Assembly (NCBI RefSeq): GCF_001189295.1
Contig: NZ_CP012159.1
Location: 5,348,525 to 5,412,524, forward strand
Direction of reading: 5' to 3'
Length of the DNA stretch: 64,000 nucleotides
Origin: Chondromyces crocatus
GTDB taxonomy: Bacteria; Myxococcota_A; Polyangia; Polyangiales; Polyangiaceae
Shown: in pieces, positions 8,937 to 17,762 of the stretch
Layout of the letters: the number at the start of each line of letters is the position of its first letter
Position numbering within the stretch: position 1 is the first letter of the stretch
The notes under the pieces: generated by a model
Told to the model about the DNA's origin: nothing
Database searches by the model: none
What the model saw: the letters and a program-made list of their open reading frames with translations, nothing else
Translations under genes and position numbers: made by a program

Positions 8937-9572
8937 CTACTTGATCTTGAGACTATCGATGAATTTATCGAAGTCTGCCTTGGCGGCCGTCACGGTCTTC
9001 TCGGGGCCAGTGAGCTTGAAGAACCAGCTCTCTCCCGCGACCGGCGTCTCGACGATGGCGCCAAGGAGTGCCCAGTCGGGCTTCGGGACGGTGGGGCCCA
9101 TGCCCGGCATCCCGGACTTGTACGTCCCCCGCGCTTCGACGACGGTGACCTTGAGGTCTCCAATCGAGCGCTGATGGCGCGGATTCTCGGCGCCCGGCTT
9201 CTGTTCGAACTGTCCTACCCACCGCTGAAGGTTCTGCTCGACCGAGCCACCCGCCTGGCTCACGCTGAGTTCGGCGTCCTCGGGATCTCCGTCCACCTTC
9301 TTGACCTTGAAGGTGGCCTTCCTCATGGCGCTGGGGTTGGGGGCCGACTCCCAGCCGCTCGGCACCTCCCAGCCGAGCTCCGTTCCCCCCTGGGCGGGCC
9401 TCGTGGCCGCCGGGTGGCCGCCGGTGGGGGCAAGCGCTCCTGGAGGAGCTGCAGGCGCGTCGGGTTGGGTGGAAGCCGGCGGCTCAGGGGTCTTGGAGCA
9501 CGCCGTGGTGGCAGCAGCCAGGGCAACCGTCAGTGCGGCGGCCCAGGAAACGCGGGGTCGCAGAGGGCTCAT
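8937..9572 (-). CDS. predicted lipoprotein of unknown function
   Basis: I do not recognise a named family for this 211-residue protein. It starts with a signal sequence ending in AAATTAC, an acceptable though weak lipobox, followed by a Pro/Ala-rich linker of about 40 residues. The globular part begins at [20 protein letters not shown] and has the alternating pattern of a beta-rich domain. It ends with a lysine-rich helix ([13 protein letters not shown]). Similar W-x-VP-x-GW openings occur in small periplasmic or lipoprotein families of myxobacteria and planctomycetes. ATG 9572 follows GAGGAA by seven bases. It lies 76 bp downstream of the acyl-CoA dehydrogenase gene on the same strand and may be co-transcribed. 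Confidence 0.75.
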   Translation of the reverse strand: MSPLRPRVSWAAALTVALAAATTACSKTPEPPASTQPDAPAAPPGALAPTGGHPAATRPAQGGTELGWEVPSGWESAPNPSAMRKATFKVKKVDGDPEDAELSVSQAGGSVEQNLQRWVGQFEQKPGAENPRHQRSIGDLKVTVVEARGTYKSGMPGMGPTVPKPDWALLGAIVETPVAGESWFFKLTGPEKTVTAAKADFDKFIDSLKIK

Positions 9573-9648
9573 CAGGGGTTCCTCGTGAAAGAGGCCGGGA
9601 CTCTAGCAGCCTCGCCCGCTCTGCAAGTAGCCCTCCGTCTCGGATCCG

Positions 9649-10797
9649 CTAGTAGCCCTCCGTCTTGGAGATGATCTCGTTCATGATCTCCCGCGTTCCT
9701 CCGCCGATGGGGTAGAGCCGCGCGTCCCGGAAAAGGCGCTCGACCACGTACTCGCGCATGTACCCGTAACCACCGTGAATCTGAACCGCCTGGTCGCAGA
9801 CGGCGGAGCACATGTCCGTGGCGGCGTTCTTGGCCATGGCCGCGAGCCCCGTGACCATCTCGCCTCGCAGGTAGCGCATCAGGGTTTCGTGGGTCAGTGC
9901 ACGGGCCGCTGCGATCCGGGTGGCCATGTCGGCCAGCTTGTGACGGGTGACCTGGAACCCGCTCACCGAGCGCCCGAAGGCCTGCCTCTCTCGCGCATAG
10001 GAGACGGACTCGCGGTAGGCGAGTTCGGCGATCGATACGCAGTTGCTCGCGAGCAGCAGGCGCTCGACCGCGAAGTTCGCCATGATCGGCACGAACCCCT
10101 GGTTCTCTTCGCCAAGCAGGTTCTCGGCCGGCACGCGGCAGCCATCGAACGCGATCTCCGCCGTATCGGAAGCCCACCAGCCCATTTTTGCCAGCTTCCG
10201 GCTGACGGTGAAGCCCTGCTCCCGTTCGATGGCGAGCAGCGAGATGCCACCGTGTCCCTTGTCCCCCGTGCGCACCGCCGTGACCAGAAGATCGGCGCGG
10301 CAACCCGAGGTGATGAACATTTTTGCGCCGGTCACCACGTAGTGATCGCCGTCGCGCACAGCGCGCGTCGTGAGTGCGGCGACGTCACTCCCGCCACCAG
10401 GCTCGGTGATGGCGAGGGCCGCAATGCGCTCCCCACGCAGCACAGGCGGGAGGAAGCGCGCCTTTTGAGCGTCCGTGCCGACGGCCAGGATGGGTGGGAG
10501 CGCGATGCGGTGGCTGCCGAGGCCTGCCGCGACGCCCACGCTCTTCCCTTCGAGGATCAGCTCGTCGGCCTCCGCCAGCACGTGGGACAGGTCGCCCCCC
10601 ACTCCCCCGAGGGGCTCCGGGTAGCCGACCCCCAGCAGACCGGCAGCTGCGGCGCTGGTGTACAGCGCGCGCGGGAACTCTCCTCGTTCTTCCCACTCGT
10701 ACGCGTGGGGCGCGATCTCGGTCCGAGCCCAGCGCCTCGCCGCACTGCGCAGCGCGGCGTGGGTTTCATCTTCGAACAGGGGAGGAAGAAGCGGCAT
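9649..10797 (-). CDS. acyl-CoA dehydrogenase
   Basis: This 382-residue FAD-dependent acyl-CoA dehydrogenase has the family signature AITEPGGGSDVAALTT, the FAD loop KMFITSG, MGWWASDTAEIAFDGCRVPAENLLG, the RQAFGRSVSGFQ helix and QIHGGYGYMREYVVERLFRDAR. The usual C-terminal catalytic Glu position reads PIGGGTREIMNEI, without a Glu. The base is more likely the Glu in FAVERLLLA, as in isovaleryl- and long-chain-specific enzymes. This is inferred by alignment from memory. The start is ATG 10797; the upstream extension to 10860 overlaps the divergent gene and is rejected. The substrate chain type is undetermined. Confidence 0.94.
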   Translation of the reverse strand: MPLLPPLFEDETHAALRSAARRWARTEIAPHAYEWEERGEFPRALYTSAAAAGLLGVGYPEPLGGVGGDLSHVLAEADELILEGKSVGVAAGLGSHRIALPPILAVGTDAQKARFLPPVLRGERIAALAITEPGGGSDVAALTTRAVRDGDHYVVTGAKMFITSGCRADLLVTAVRTGDKGHGGISLLAIEREQGFTVSRKLAKMGWWASDTAEIAFDGCRVPAENLLGEENQGFVPIMANFAVERLLLASNCVSIAELAYRESVSYARERQAFGRSVSGFQVTRHKLADMATRIAAARALTHETLMRYLRGEMVTGLAAMAKNAATDMCSAVCDQAVQIHGGYGYMREYVVERLFRDARLYPIGGGTREIMNEIISKTEGY

Positions 10798-10835
10798 ATC
10801 GAGTCGTCTCCGCGCCCATGCTATGGGGGAACCCC

Positions 10836-12050
10836 ATGGATCCGTACTTCCGGCGGGCATTCAATCAGGTTTTCCGGCCCGAGCTGTACCAGGAGTACAT
10901 GCGCCGCCTCGAGCAGCGGCTCCAGACGTCCATCGCCTTTCGCGTGGCCGAGACACCGCTCTTCATCCCCCCTTCTTTGAGGGATCGCCTCGCGCGTCAC
11001 GCCACCGAGATCGTGCGTCAGATCTCGGAGCCGAGCCTGGTGGAGAAATTGAAGAGAGCCATCCCCCCTCATCTCGACGCGCCTGGGATGGATCCGCTTC
11101 CCAACTGCGTTCAGGTGGACTTTGCCATCGTCCGCGGTCCCGACGGCGAGCTGGATGGCCGGGTGGTGGAACTCCAGGCCTTCCCTTCACTGTATGCGCT
11201 CATGGTCGTGCAGTCCGAGATCCTCGCCGACGTGCTGCGTCCCTATCCCGAGCTGGATCGGAGCTGGTCCGTCTACTTCAATGGACTCTCCCGCGATGGC
11301 TTCGTCGAACACCTGCGCCGTACGGTGCTCGGGGGTGAAGCGCCGGAGAATGTCGTGCTTCTCGACCTCAATCCACCCACGCAGAAAACGTTCCCCGACT
11401 TCACCGCCACGAAGATGCTGCTCGACGTGGACTCCGTCTGCCCGACCTCCCTCCTCCGGGAAGGACGACGCCTGTTCCGCAAGGTCGACGGGAAGCTCGT
11501 CCAGGTCCGGCGCATCTACAACCGGGTCGTCTTCGATGAGCTCCAGCGCACCCGAGCCGAGCTGCCGTTCCGCTACACGGACGAGCTCGATGTGAGCTGG
11601 TGCTCGCACCCGAACTGGTACTGGACCTGGTCGAAGACCACGCTCCCCCATATCGATCACGTCGCCGTCCCTCGCTCGTGGTTCGTCAGCGAGCTTCTGG
11701 AGCCCCCTCACGACCTCGAGAACTTCGTCCTCAAGCCGCTGTTCTCCTTCGCTGGCGCAGGTGTGAAGCTGGACGTCACGCTGGAGGATCTCGCCGCCAT
11801 CCCGCCCGAAGAGCGGTCCGGCTGGCTCCTCCAGGAGAAGATCACCTACGAACCAGGTCTCGTCATGCCTGACGGCAACCGGGTGAAGGCGGAGATCCGC
11901 ATGATGTTCCTGCGCGCCCCGGGCGAGGCCGAGCCGAAACTCACGCTCAACCTCGTCAGGCTTTCGCGAGGCAAGATGCTCGGCGTCGATCAGAACAAGG
12001 ATCTGACCTGGGTCGGAGGCACGGTGGGCATGTGGCCCACCGAGAGCTGA
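10836..12050 (+). CDS. orphan protein with ATP-grasp-like C-terminal half
   Basis: This 404-residue soluble protein is not recognised as a named family. The N-terminal 100 residues are helical and charged. The middle has an acidic patch (CVQVDFAIVRGPDGELDGRVVELQ). The C-terminal half looks like an ATP-grasp fold: FVLKPLFSFAGAGVKLDV (Lys300 before a glycine loop), LLQEKITYEPG, then VKAEIRMMFLR and NLVRLSRGKMLGVDQNKD. A peptide- or glutathionylspermidine-ligase-like role is possible but unproven. ATG 10836 follows GGGGGA by five bases; an in-frame ATG lies at 10818. It is divergent from the acyl-CoA dehydrogenase with under 40 bp between starts and ends one base before the convergent rhomboid gene. 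Confidence 0.7.
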   Translation: MDPYFRRAFNQVFRPELYQEYMRRLEQRLQTSIAFRVAETPLFIPPSLRDRLARHATEIVRQISEPSLVEKLKRAIPPHLDAPGMDPLPNCVQVDFAIVRGPDGELDGRVVELQAFPSLYALMVVQSEILADVLRPYPELDRSWSVYFNGLSRDGFVEHLRRTVLGGEAPENVVLLDLNPPTQKTFPDFTATKMLLDVDSVCPTSLLREGRRLFRKVDGKLVQVRRIYNRVVFDELQRTRAELPFRYTDELDVSWCSHPNWYWTWSKTTLPHIDHVAVPRSWFVSELLEPPHDLENFVLKPLFSFAGAGVKLDVTLEDLAAIPPEERSGWLLQEKITYEPGLVMPDGNRVKAEIRMMFLRAPGEAEPKLTLNLVRLSRGKMLGVDQNKDLTWVGGTVGMWPTES

Positions 12051-12051
12051 G

Positions 12052-13095
12052 TCAACGAGCCCACGCGAGCTGCCAGGAGCCGACCACCACACCGGCAGCC
12101 AGAGCGCCGAGCAGCGGCTGCATCCAGCGCCGTCGTGACGTCGCCCGTCCACGCAACCCGAGCGCAGCGACGAGCCCGATCACCCCACCCATCAGCAACC
12201 CGAACAGGTGCGCCCCCAGATCGGCCCGAGGGCTCGCACCGAGCGCACCGAGGAGGGCGAGACCCCCCACGGCGGGCGCAGCGATCTGCCAGATCGTCCT
12301 CTTGCTACCGGCTGCTTGAGCGCGGTCGAGCAGGAGCTGCGTTCCAGCGAGCAGACCGATCGCGCCGAAGACGGCCGTCGAAGCACCGATCGATGCATGC
12401 CCCTGGCCCAGCACACCGCGGTGCCACAGCGCATTGGCAAAGTTCCCCAGCGTCCCCGAGGCGACGACTGCCAAGGCCGCGCCCCCCGGACCGAGCCGCC
12501 GCTGCACGGCGGAGCCGAAGATCGTCCCCGAGATCACGTTCCCCAGCATGTGCGCCGTGTCCGCGTGCAAGGTCAGGGCAGTGACCGCGCGCCACGGTTC
12601 GGCGTGCAACACGAGATCGGCGACCGCCGAACCTCGACGGAACCACTGGCTTCCACCCATGACAGGGCCGGTCACCGAGAAAAACAGCGCGAGAGCCGCG
12701 AACATCACCACCGCCACGGCCGACTGCGGATGGCGCGGTCGCTCGCGCTGCGGGCGAGGCGGCCAGTCACGGTTCTCCGCCTCGTAGCGATCGATGGAGC
12801 CCGACGCGCGCACATAATCCTCGTCCCGGACGAGCAGCACCCAGCCAGCCCGGGTGTGCTGGACCAGATGCCAGATCTCGCTCGACTGGAGGACCAGCGC
12901 CCACTCGCGCGCTTTGCGTTCCCCGTACACGGGGCCCAGCGCCGTCAGCCCGAAGCCAGGCCCCGTCTCGTCTCCCCCGTCTCCTGTCCCTCCTGGAGCA
13001 GGCAGGGCCGGCGCGCCAATCCAGCGGGGAGCTGGTGACACCGGGCTGTGAAACAGGAGGCGGGGCAGGGGGCTCGGGCTGTTGCGATCGCTCAC
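12052..13095 (-). CDS. rhomboid-family intramembrane serine protease
   Basis: The protein is about 347 residues from GTG 13095. An N-terminal soluble region of about 140 residues includes AREWALVLQSSEIWHLVQ and GWVLLVRDEDYVRA, a small domain often found ahead of rhomboids in this lineage. It precedes about six membrane helices. Catalytic motifs are complete: HADTAHMLGNVISG, the serine in GHASIGASTAVFGAIG, and the histidine in ADLGAHLFGLLMGG. It should cleave transmembrane substrates within the inner membrane; the substrate is unknown. The frame is open to 13188, so the start is uncertain. It converges on the ATP-grasp-like gene with a 1-bp gap and is divergent from apaG. Confidence 0.88.
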   Translation of the reverse strand: MSDRNSPSPLPRLLFHSPVSPAPRWIGAPALPAPGGTGDGGDETGPGFGLTALGPVYGERKAREWALVLQSSEIWHLVQHTRAGWVLLVRDEDYVRASGSIDRYEAENRDWPPRPQRERPRHPQSAVAVVMFAALALFFSVTGPVMGGSQWFRRGSAVADLVLHAEPWRAVTALTLHADTAHMLGNVISGTIFGSAVQRRLGPGGAALAVVASGTLGNFANALWHRGVLGQGHASIGASTAVFGAIGLLAGTQLLLDRAQAAGSKRTIWQIAAPAVGGLALLGALGASPRADLGAHLFGLLMGGVIGLVAALGLRGRATSRRRWMQPLLGALAAGVVVGSWQLAWAR

Positions 13096-13242
13096 GGTGG
13101 TCGCCAGAACGTGCGGACGACCTCTCTTGCTGTCAATCACGCCCCCTTCGATCGGGCACGTTCGAGGGGCCTCCACAGACGGGCCCATGCCGCTTCCGCT
13201 CGCCCCTTGTGCGCGCGTCCTGACAATGGCACGTCCTTGGGC

Positions 13243-13626
13243 GTGTCGACCGCCATCACGCAGGGCATCCGGGTCACCGTCTCCACGGCGTACGTCCCGG
13301 CGCAGTCCTCACCTGCCGAGAAGCGCTACGTGTTCTCCTACACCGTGCGTATTGCGAACGAAGGCTCCGAGCCTGCCCAGCTCCGGACCCGCCACTGGAT
13401 CATCATTCATGGCAACGGCAGGACGGAGGAGGTGCGCGGTCCCGGTGTGGTGGGGGAGAAACCGCTGCTCCGACCAGGCCAGCACTTCGAGTACACCAGC
13501 GGCTGCGTCCTGGAGACACCCCGCGGCACGATGCGCGGGACGTACCAGATGTACCGATCTGATGGGACGACGTTCGACGCGGAAATCTCGCCGTTCGAAC
13601 TGGCGATGCCTTACTCCCTGAACTGA
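13243..13626 (+). CDS. apaG: ApaG-domain protein
   Basis: This 127-residue protein matches the length and fold of ApaG (DUF525), a fibronectin-III-like beta-sandwich linked in enterobacteria to Co2+/Mg2+ resistance and fused to F-box proteins in eukaryotes. Diagnostic strands are YVFSYTVRIANEG, LRTRHWIIIHGNGRTEEVRGPGVVGE, PLLRPGQHFEYTSGCVLETPRGTMRGTYQM and FDAEISPFELAMP. GTG 13243 (VSTAITQGIRVTV) gives the conserved N-terminus. The frame extends upstream to 13048 but that part is antisense to the rhomboid N-terminus and shows no conserved features. A 10-bp hairpin lies downstream, before the convergent clpA gene. Confidence 0.92.
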   Translation: MSTAITQGIRVTVSTAYVPAQSSPAEKRYVFSYTVRIANEGSEPAQLRTRHWIIIHGNGRTEEVRGPGVVGEKPLLRPGQHFEYTSGCVLETPRGTMRGTYQMYRSDGTTFDAEISPFELAMPYSLN

Positions 13627-13690
13627 CCGGACACATCGGCCGCGTCGGCTCCAATCGATTGGCCAGACGCGAGCCAGCCGGGAGCAGGAA

Positions 13691-13730
13691 ACGAGAGCAC
13701 ACTGGAGGGGTTGCCTCCGCGTGCTCTCGT
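13691..13730. terminator. perfect 10-bp stem-loop between apaG and clpA
   Basis: ACGAGAGCAC (13691-13700) pairs perfectly with GTGCTCTCGT (13721-13730). Inside, GGAGG (13704-13708) can pair with CCTCC. It sits between the convergent apaG (+) and clpA (-) ends, 65 and 73 bp from the stops, as expected for a bidirectional terminator. There is no adjacent U-tract. Confidence 0.6.
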
Positions 13731-13803
13731 CCCTCGCGATGGGGCCATCACCGCGCCAGCCGCGAGCGCAGCTGGCGGAGGCGCGGTCCTCCCGAGAGGC
13801 CTC

Positions 13804-16106
<2,303 letters not shown>

Positions 16107-16110
<4 letters not shown>

Positions 16111-16439
16111 TCCGGCTCGGCCGTGAGGCGTAGGGGCATCCCGTGCTGCTTTGCGTGATCCGTCACGCGGGCGACCTTCGTCTCGGCGACATCTTTGGTG
16201 TACACGCCAGCGACGCCGTGACCACGGTGGTGGACGCTGAGCATGATGTGGGTGGCTTCCGTCTCGGTCCTGTTGAAGAACTTGATAAGCACGAACACGA
16301 CGAAGTCCATCGTCGTGTAGTCATCGTTGTGCAAGACGACCTGATAGCGTCGCGGTTTCTCGACCTTGCGATCGGCCTCTGTCGCAAGATCCCCCTGGCG
16401 CTCTTCGCGGTCTTCTCGCTCCTCAGCGTTCTTACTCAT
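16107..16439 (-). CDS. clpS: ClpS adaptor protein
   Basis: This 110-residue adaptor delivers N-degron substrates to ClpA. The core shows the binding-pocket signature YQVVLHNDDYTTMDFVVFVL, FFNRTETEATHIMLSVHHRGHGVAGVY and AETKVARVTDHAKQHGMPL, all typical of ClpS. A charged 30-residue N-terminal extension precedes it, as usual for the flexible tail that enters the ClpA pore. ATG 16439 is chosen; the open frame to 16628 adds non-conserved residues. Its TGA overlaps the clpA start codon by three bases. The 254-bp spacer upstream should hold the operon promoter. Confidence 0.95.
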
Positions 16440-16693
16440 AGAGACGGACGAAAGGATAGCAAGAGGCAGAGCCCGTCCCAACCCCTGCGCCGGACGATGC
16501 GTCTCGACGTCACCGCAGGCGAACCCGTAAGCCCCCGTCGGGGTTGCCCGCAACGACGTGACCCAGCACAGGTCGCCGTCACGCGTCTCGTCGTGAGCAT
16601 GCGCGCCAGGCGAGAGCGACCCACTCATGCCTGCACGAGGGACCCGTCCAGGTCGTGCGTCGGATGCCAGGCAGAGAAGCGGACGCCGGGACG

Positions 16694-17449
16694 CTACGGC
16701 AACCGCGCGGTCAGACCTTGCGTATCCAGCCGTCCGACGACCGCATGCCGTTCGGACTGGGGGTGGTACTCGGAGCTGATCATGCTCCAGGCGTGGCCTG
16801 TGATCCGATCTTGGACGTCGGTGTAGAACCGCATGACGCCAGTCCCCACCCCTTTCTGGGTGAGGCTTCCCGTCACGCGGCTGTCGTCGTTGCCGTGCTT
16901 CGTGCTCGTGGAGTCGAGGACGTGCACCTCGTACTCCGTCACACCCCGGTCTGCCTGTGGCACCCCCTGCCGCGGGATGGGCGCCCTCTGCACGATGGCG
17001 ATGTGGCCGGTCGACGTAGGATGACTGGTGTACCGGATCGCGAGGACGTCACCCGCCCGGATCTGCGAGACCCTGGGAATGATGGTCCAGCCGTCCTCGG
17101 CCTCGATCAAGTCGTGATACCGATGCGCCGTGGGGCTCCGTTGCTCCGTCCACGCCAGCATGTCGCTCTCGTCGAGCCCATACGCTTGCCTCAGCAGATG
17201 GGTGAGCAAGCTGTTGCACTGCGTATTGTTCTCGTAGCGCGTATATCCGTCGATGCCTGCCCAGCGGATGTAGTGGGAGCTGCCGTCACCGTACCGGTTG
17301 TCCTGGGGCAGGATGTTGTCGACGAGCAGCTTGCCCCACGCCAGGTGGGCTGGCAGCGACTGCGGCATGGCGGGGGGCGCGTAAACGAGGAACGCCAGAC
17401 AGAATGCTAAGAAGCGCAGGATCCAGACGAGATCACGGCGGATGAGCAT
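16694..17449 (-). CDS. secreted NlpC/P60- or CHAP-like cysteine peptidase/amidase
   Basis: This 251-residue protein has an N-terminal signal peptide or anchor (basic RRD, then LVWILRFLAFCLAFLVYAPP). The mature part has the layout of papain-like cell-wall amidases. A cysteine lies at the start of a helix (NNTQCNSLLTHLLRQAYG), then IRAGDVLAIRYTS, followed by a histidine strand (TGHIAIVQRAP) and a later polar residue region (YEVHVLDSTSTKHGNDDSR). It may cleave or remodel peptidoglycan or another secreted peptide; no exact family is assigned. ATG 17449 has GAGGAGAAG upstream. It lies between glgP and clpS on the same strand but with long spacers, so probably has its own promoter. Two hairpins occur in its leader. 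Confidence 0.7.
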   Translation of the reverse strand: MLIRRDLVWILRFLAFCLAFLVYAPPAMPQSLPAHLAWGKLLVDNILPQDNRYGDGSSHYIRWAGIDGYTRYENNTQCNSLLTHLLRQAYGLDESDMLAWTEQRSPTAHRYHDLIEAEDGWTIIPRVSQIRAGDVLAIRYTSHPTSTGHIAIVQRAPIPRQGVPQADRGVTEYEVHVLDSTSTKHGNDDSRVTGSLTQKGVGTGVMRFYTDVQDRITGHAWSMISSEYHPQSERHAVVGRLDTQGLTARLP

Positions 17450-17474
17450 GAATCGGTCTTCTCCTCAGGGCTGG

Positions 17475-17492
17475 TGCCCGGAACACCGGGCA
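17475..17492 (-). promoter_or_regulatory. 7-bp hairpin in the leader of the NlpC-like gene
   Basis: TGCCCGG pairs with CCGGGCA around the tetraloop AACA. It ends 25 bases upstream of the ATG at 17449 and just before the GAGGAG ribosome-binding element, so it could affect translation or be the last stem of a terminator. Confidence 0.4.
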
Positions 17493-17514
17493 GCGCTCGT
17501 CCGCAACGCGCAGC

Positions 17515-17545
17515 GCATGCGTCACGCCGTGCGCGGCGCGCATGC
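17515..17545 (-). terminator. two-part GC stem-loop downstream of glgP
   Basis: GCATGCG (17515-17521) pairs with CGCATGC (17539-17545). An inner stem CGCCG/CGGCG encloses a TGCG loop, with a 3-base bulge TCA between the stems. It lies 218 bases past the glgP stop, so it may end glgP transcripts or be part of the next gene's leader. No U-tract follows. Confidence 0.4.
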
Positions 17546-17762
17546 AGCACAGGCGTCGCGCAGGCGAGCCGAGCCATTGAGATGATCGACCGCTCGTCTC
17601 TCGCGGCAGGTTCGAGCTGATAAATCGTGGAGATGTACCGCAGGTTCGCTGCCCGGGGCGGGGGTTACTCCGCGTTCCTCGGGACGTGCAGAGGGGGTCT
17701 CGCGGCGCGTTTTCCGGACGAATTGTGTCGTGTCGAAGCGCGCGCCGCCCAGAGTCGCCGGC

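Larger units (their letters stand above)
17450..17762. other. 313-bp spacer between glgP and the NlpC-like gene, with two hairpins
   Basis: No coding sequence is supported here. Two inverted repeats stand out and are listed separately: 17475-17492 and 17515-17545. The rest shows no recognised motif. On the minus strand it is the glgP 3' flank followed by the leader of the NlpC/CHAP-like gene. Confidence 0.6.

Noticed and set aside
16440-16693. A small gene between clpS and the NlpC-like gene
   Set aside because: Open frames exist but no ribosome-binding site or conserved sequence supports one.
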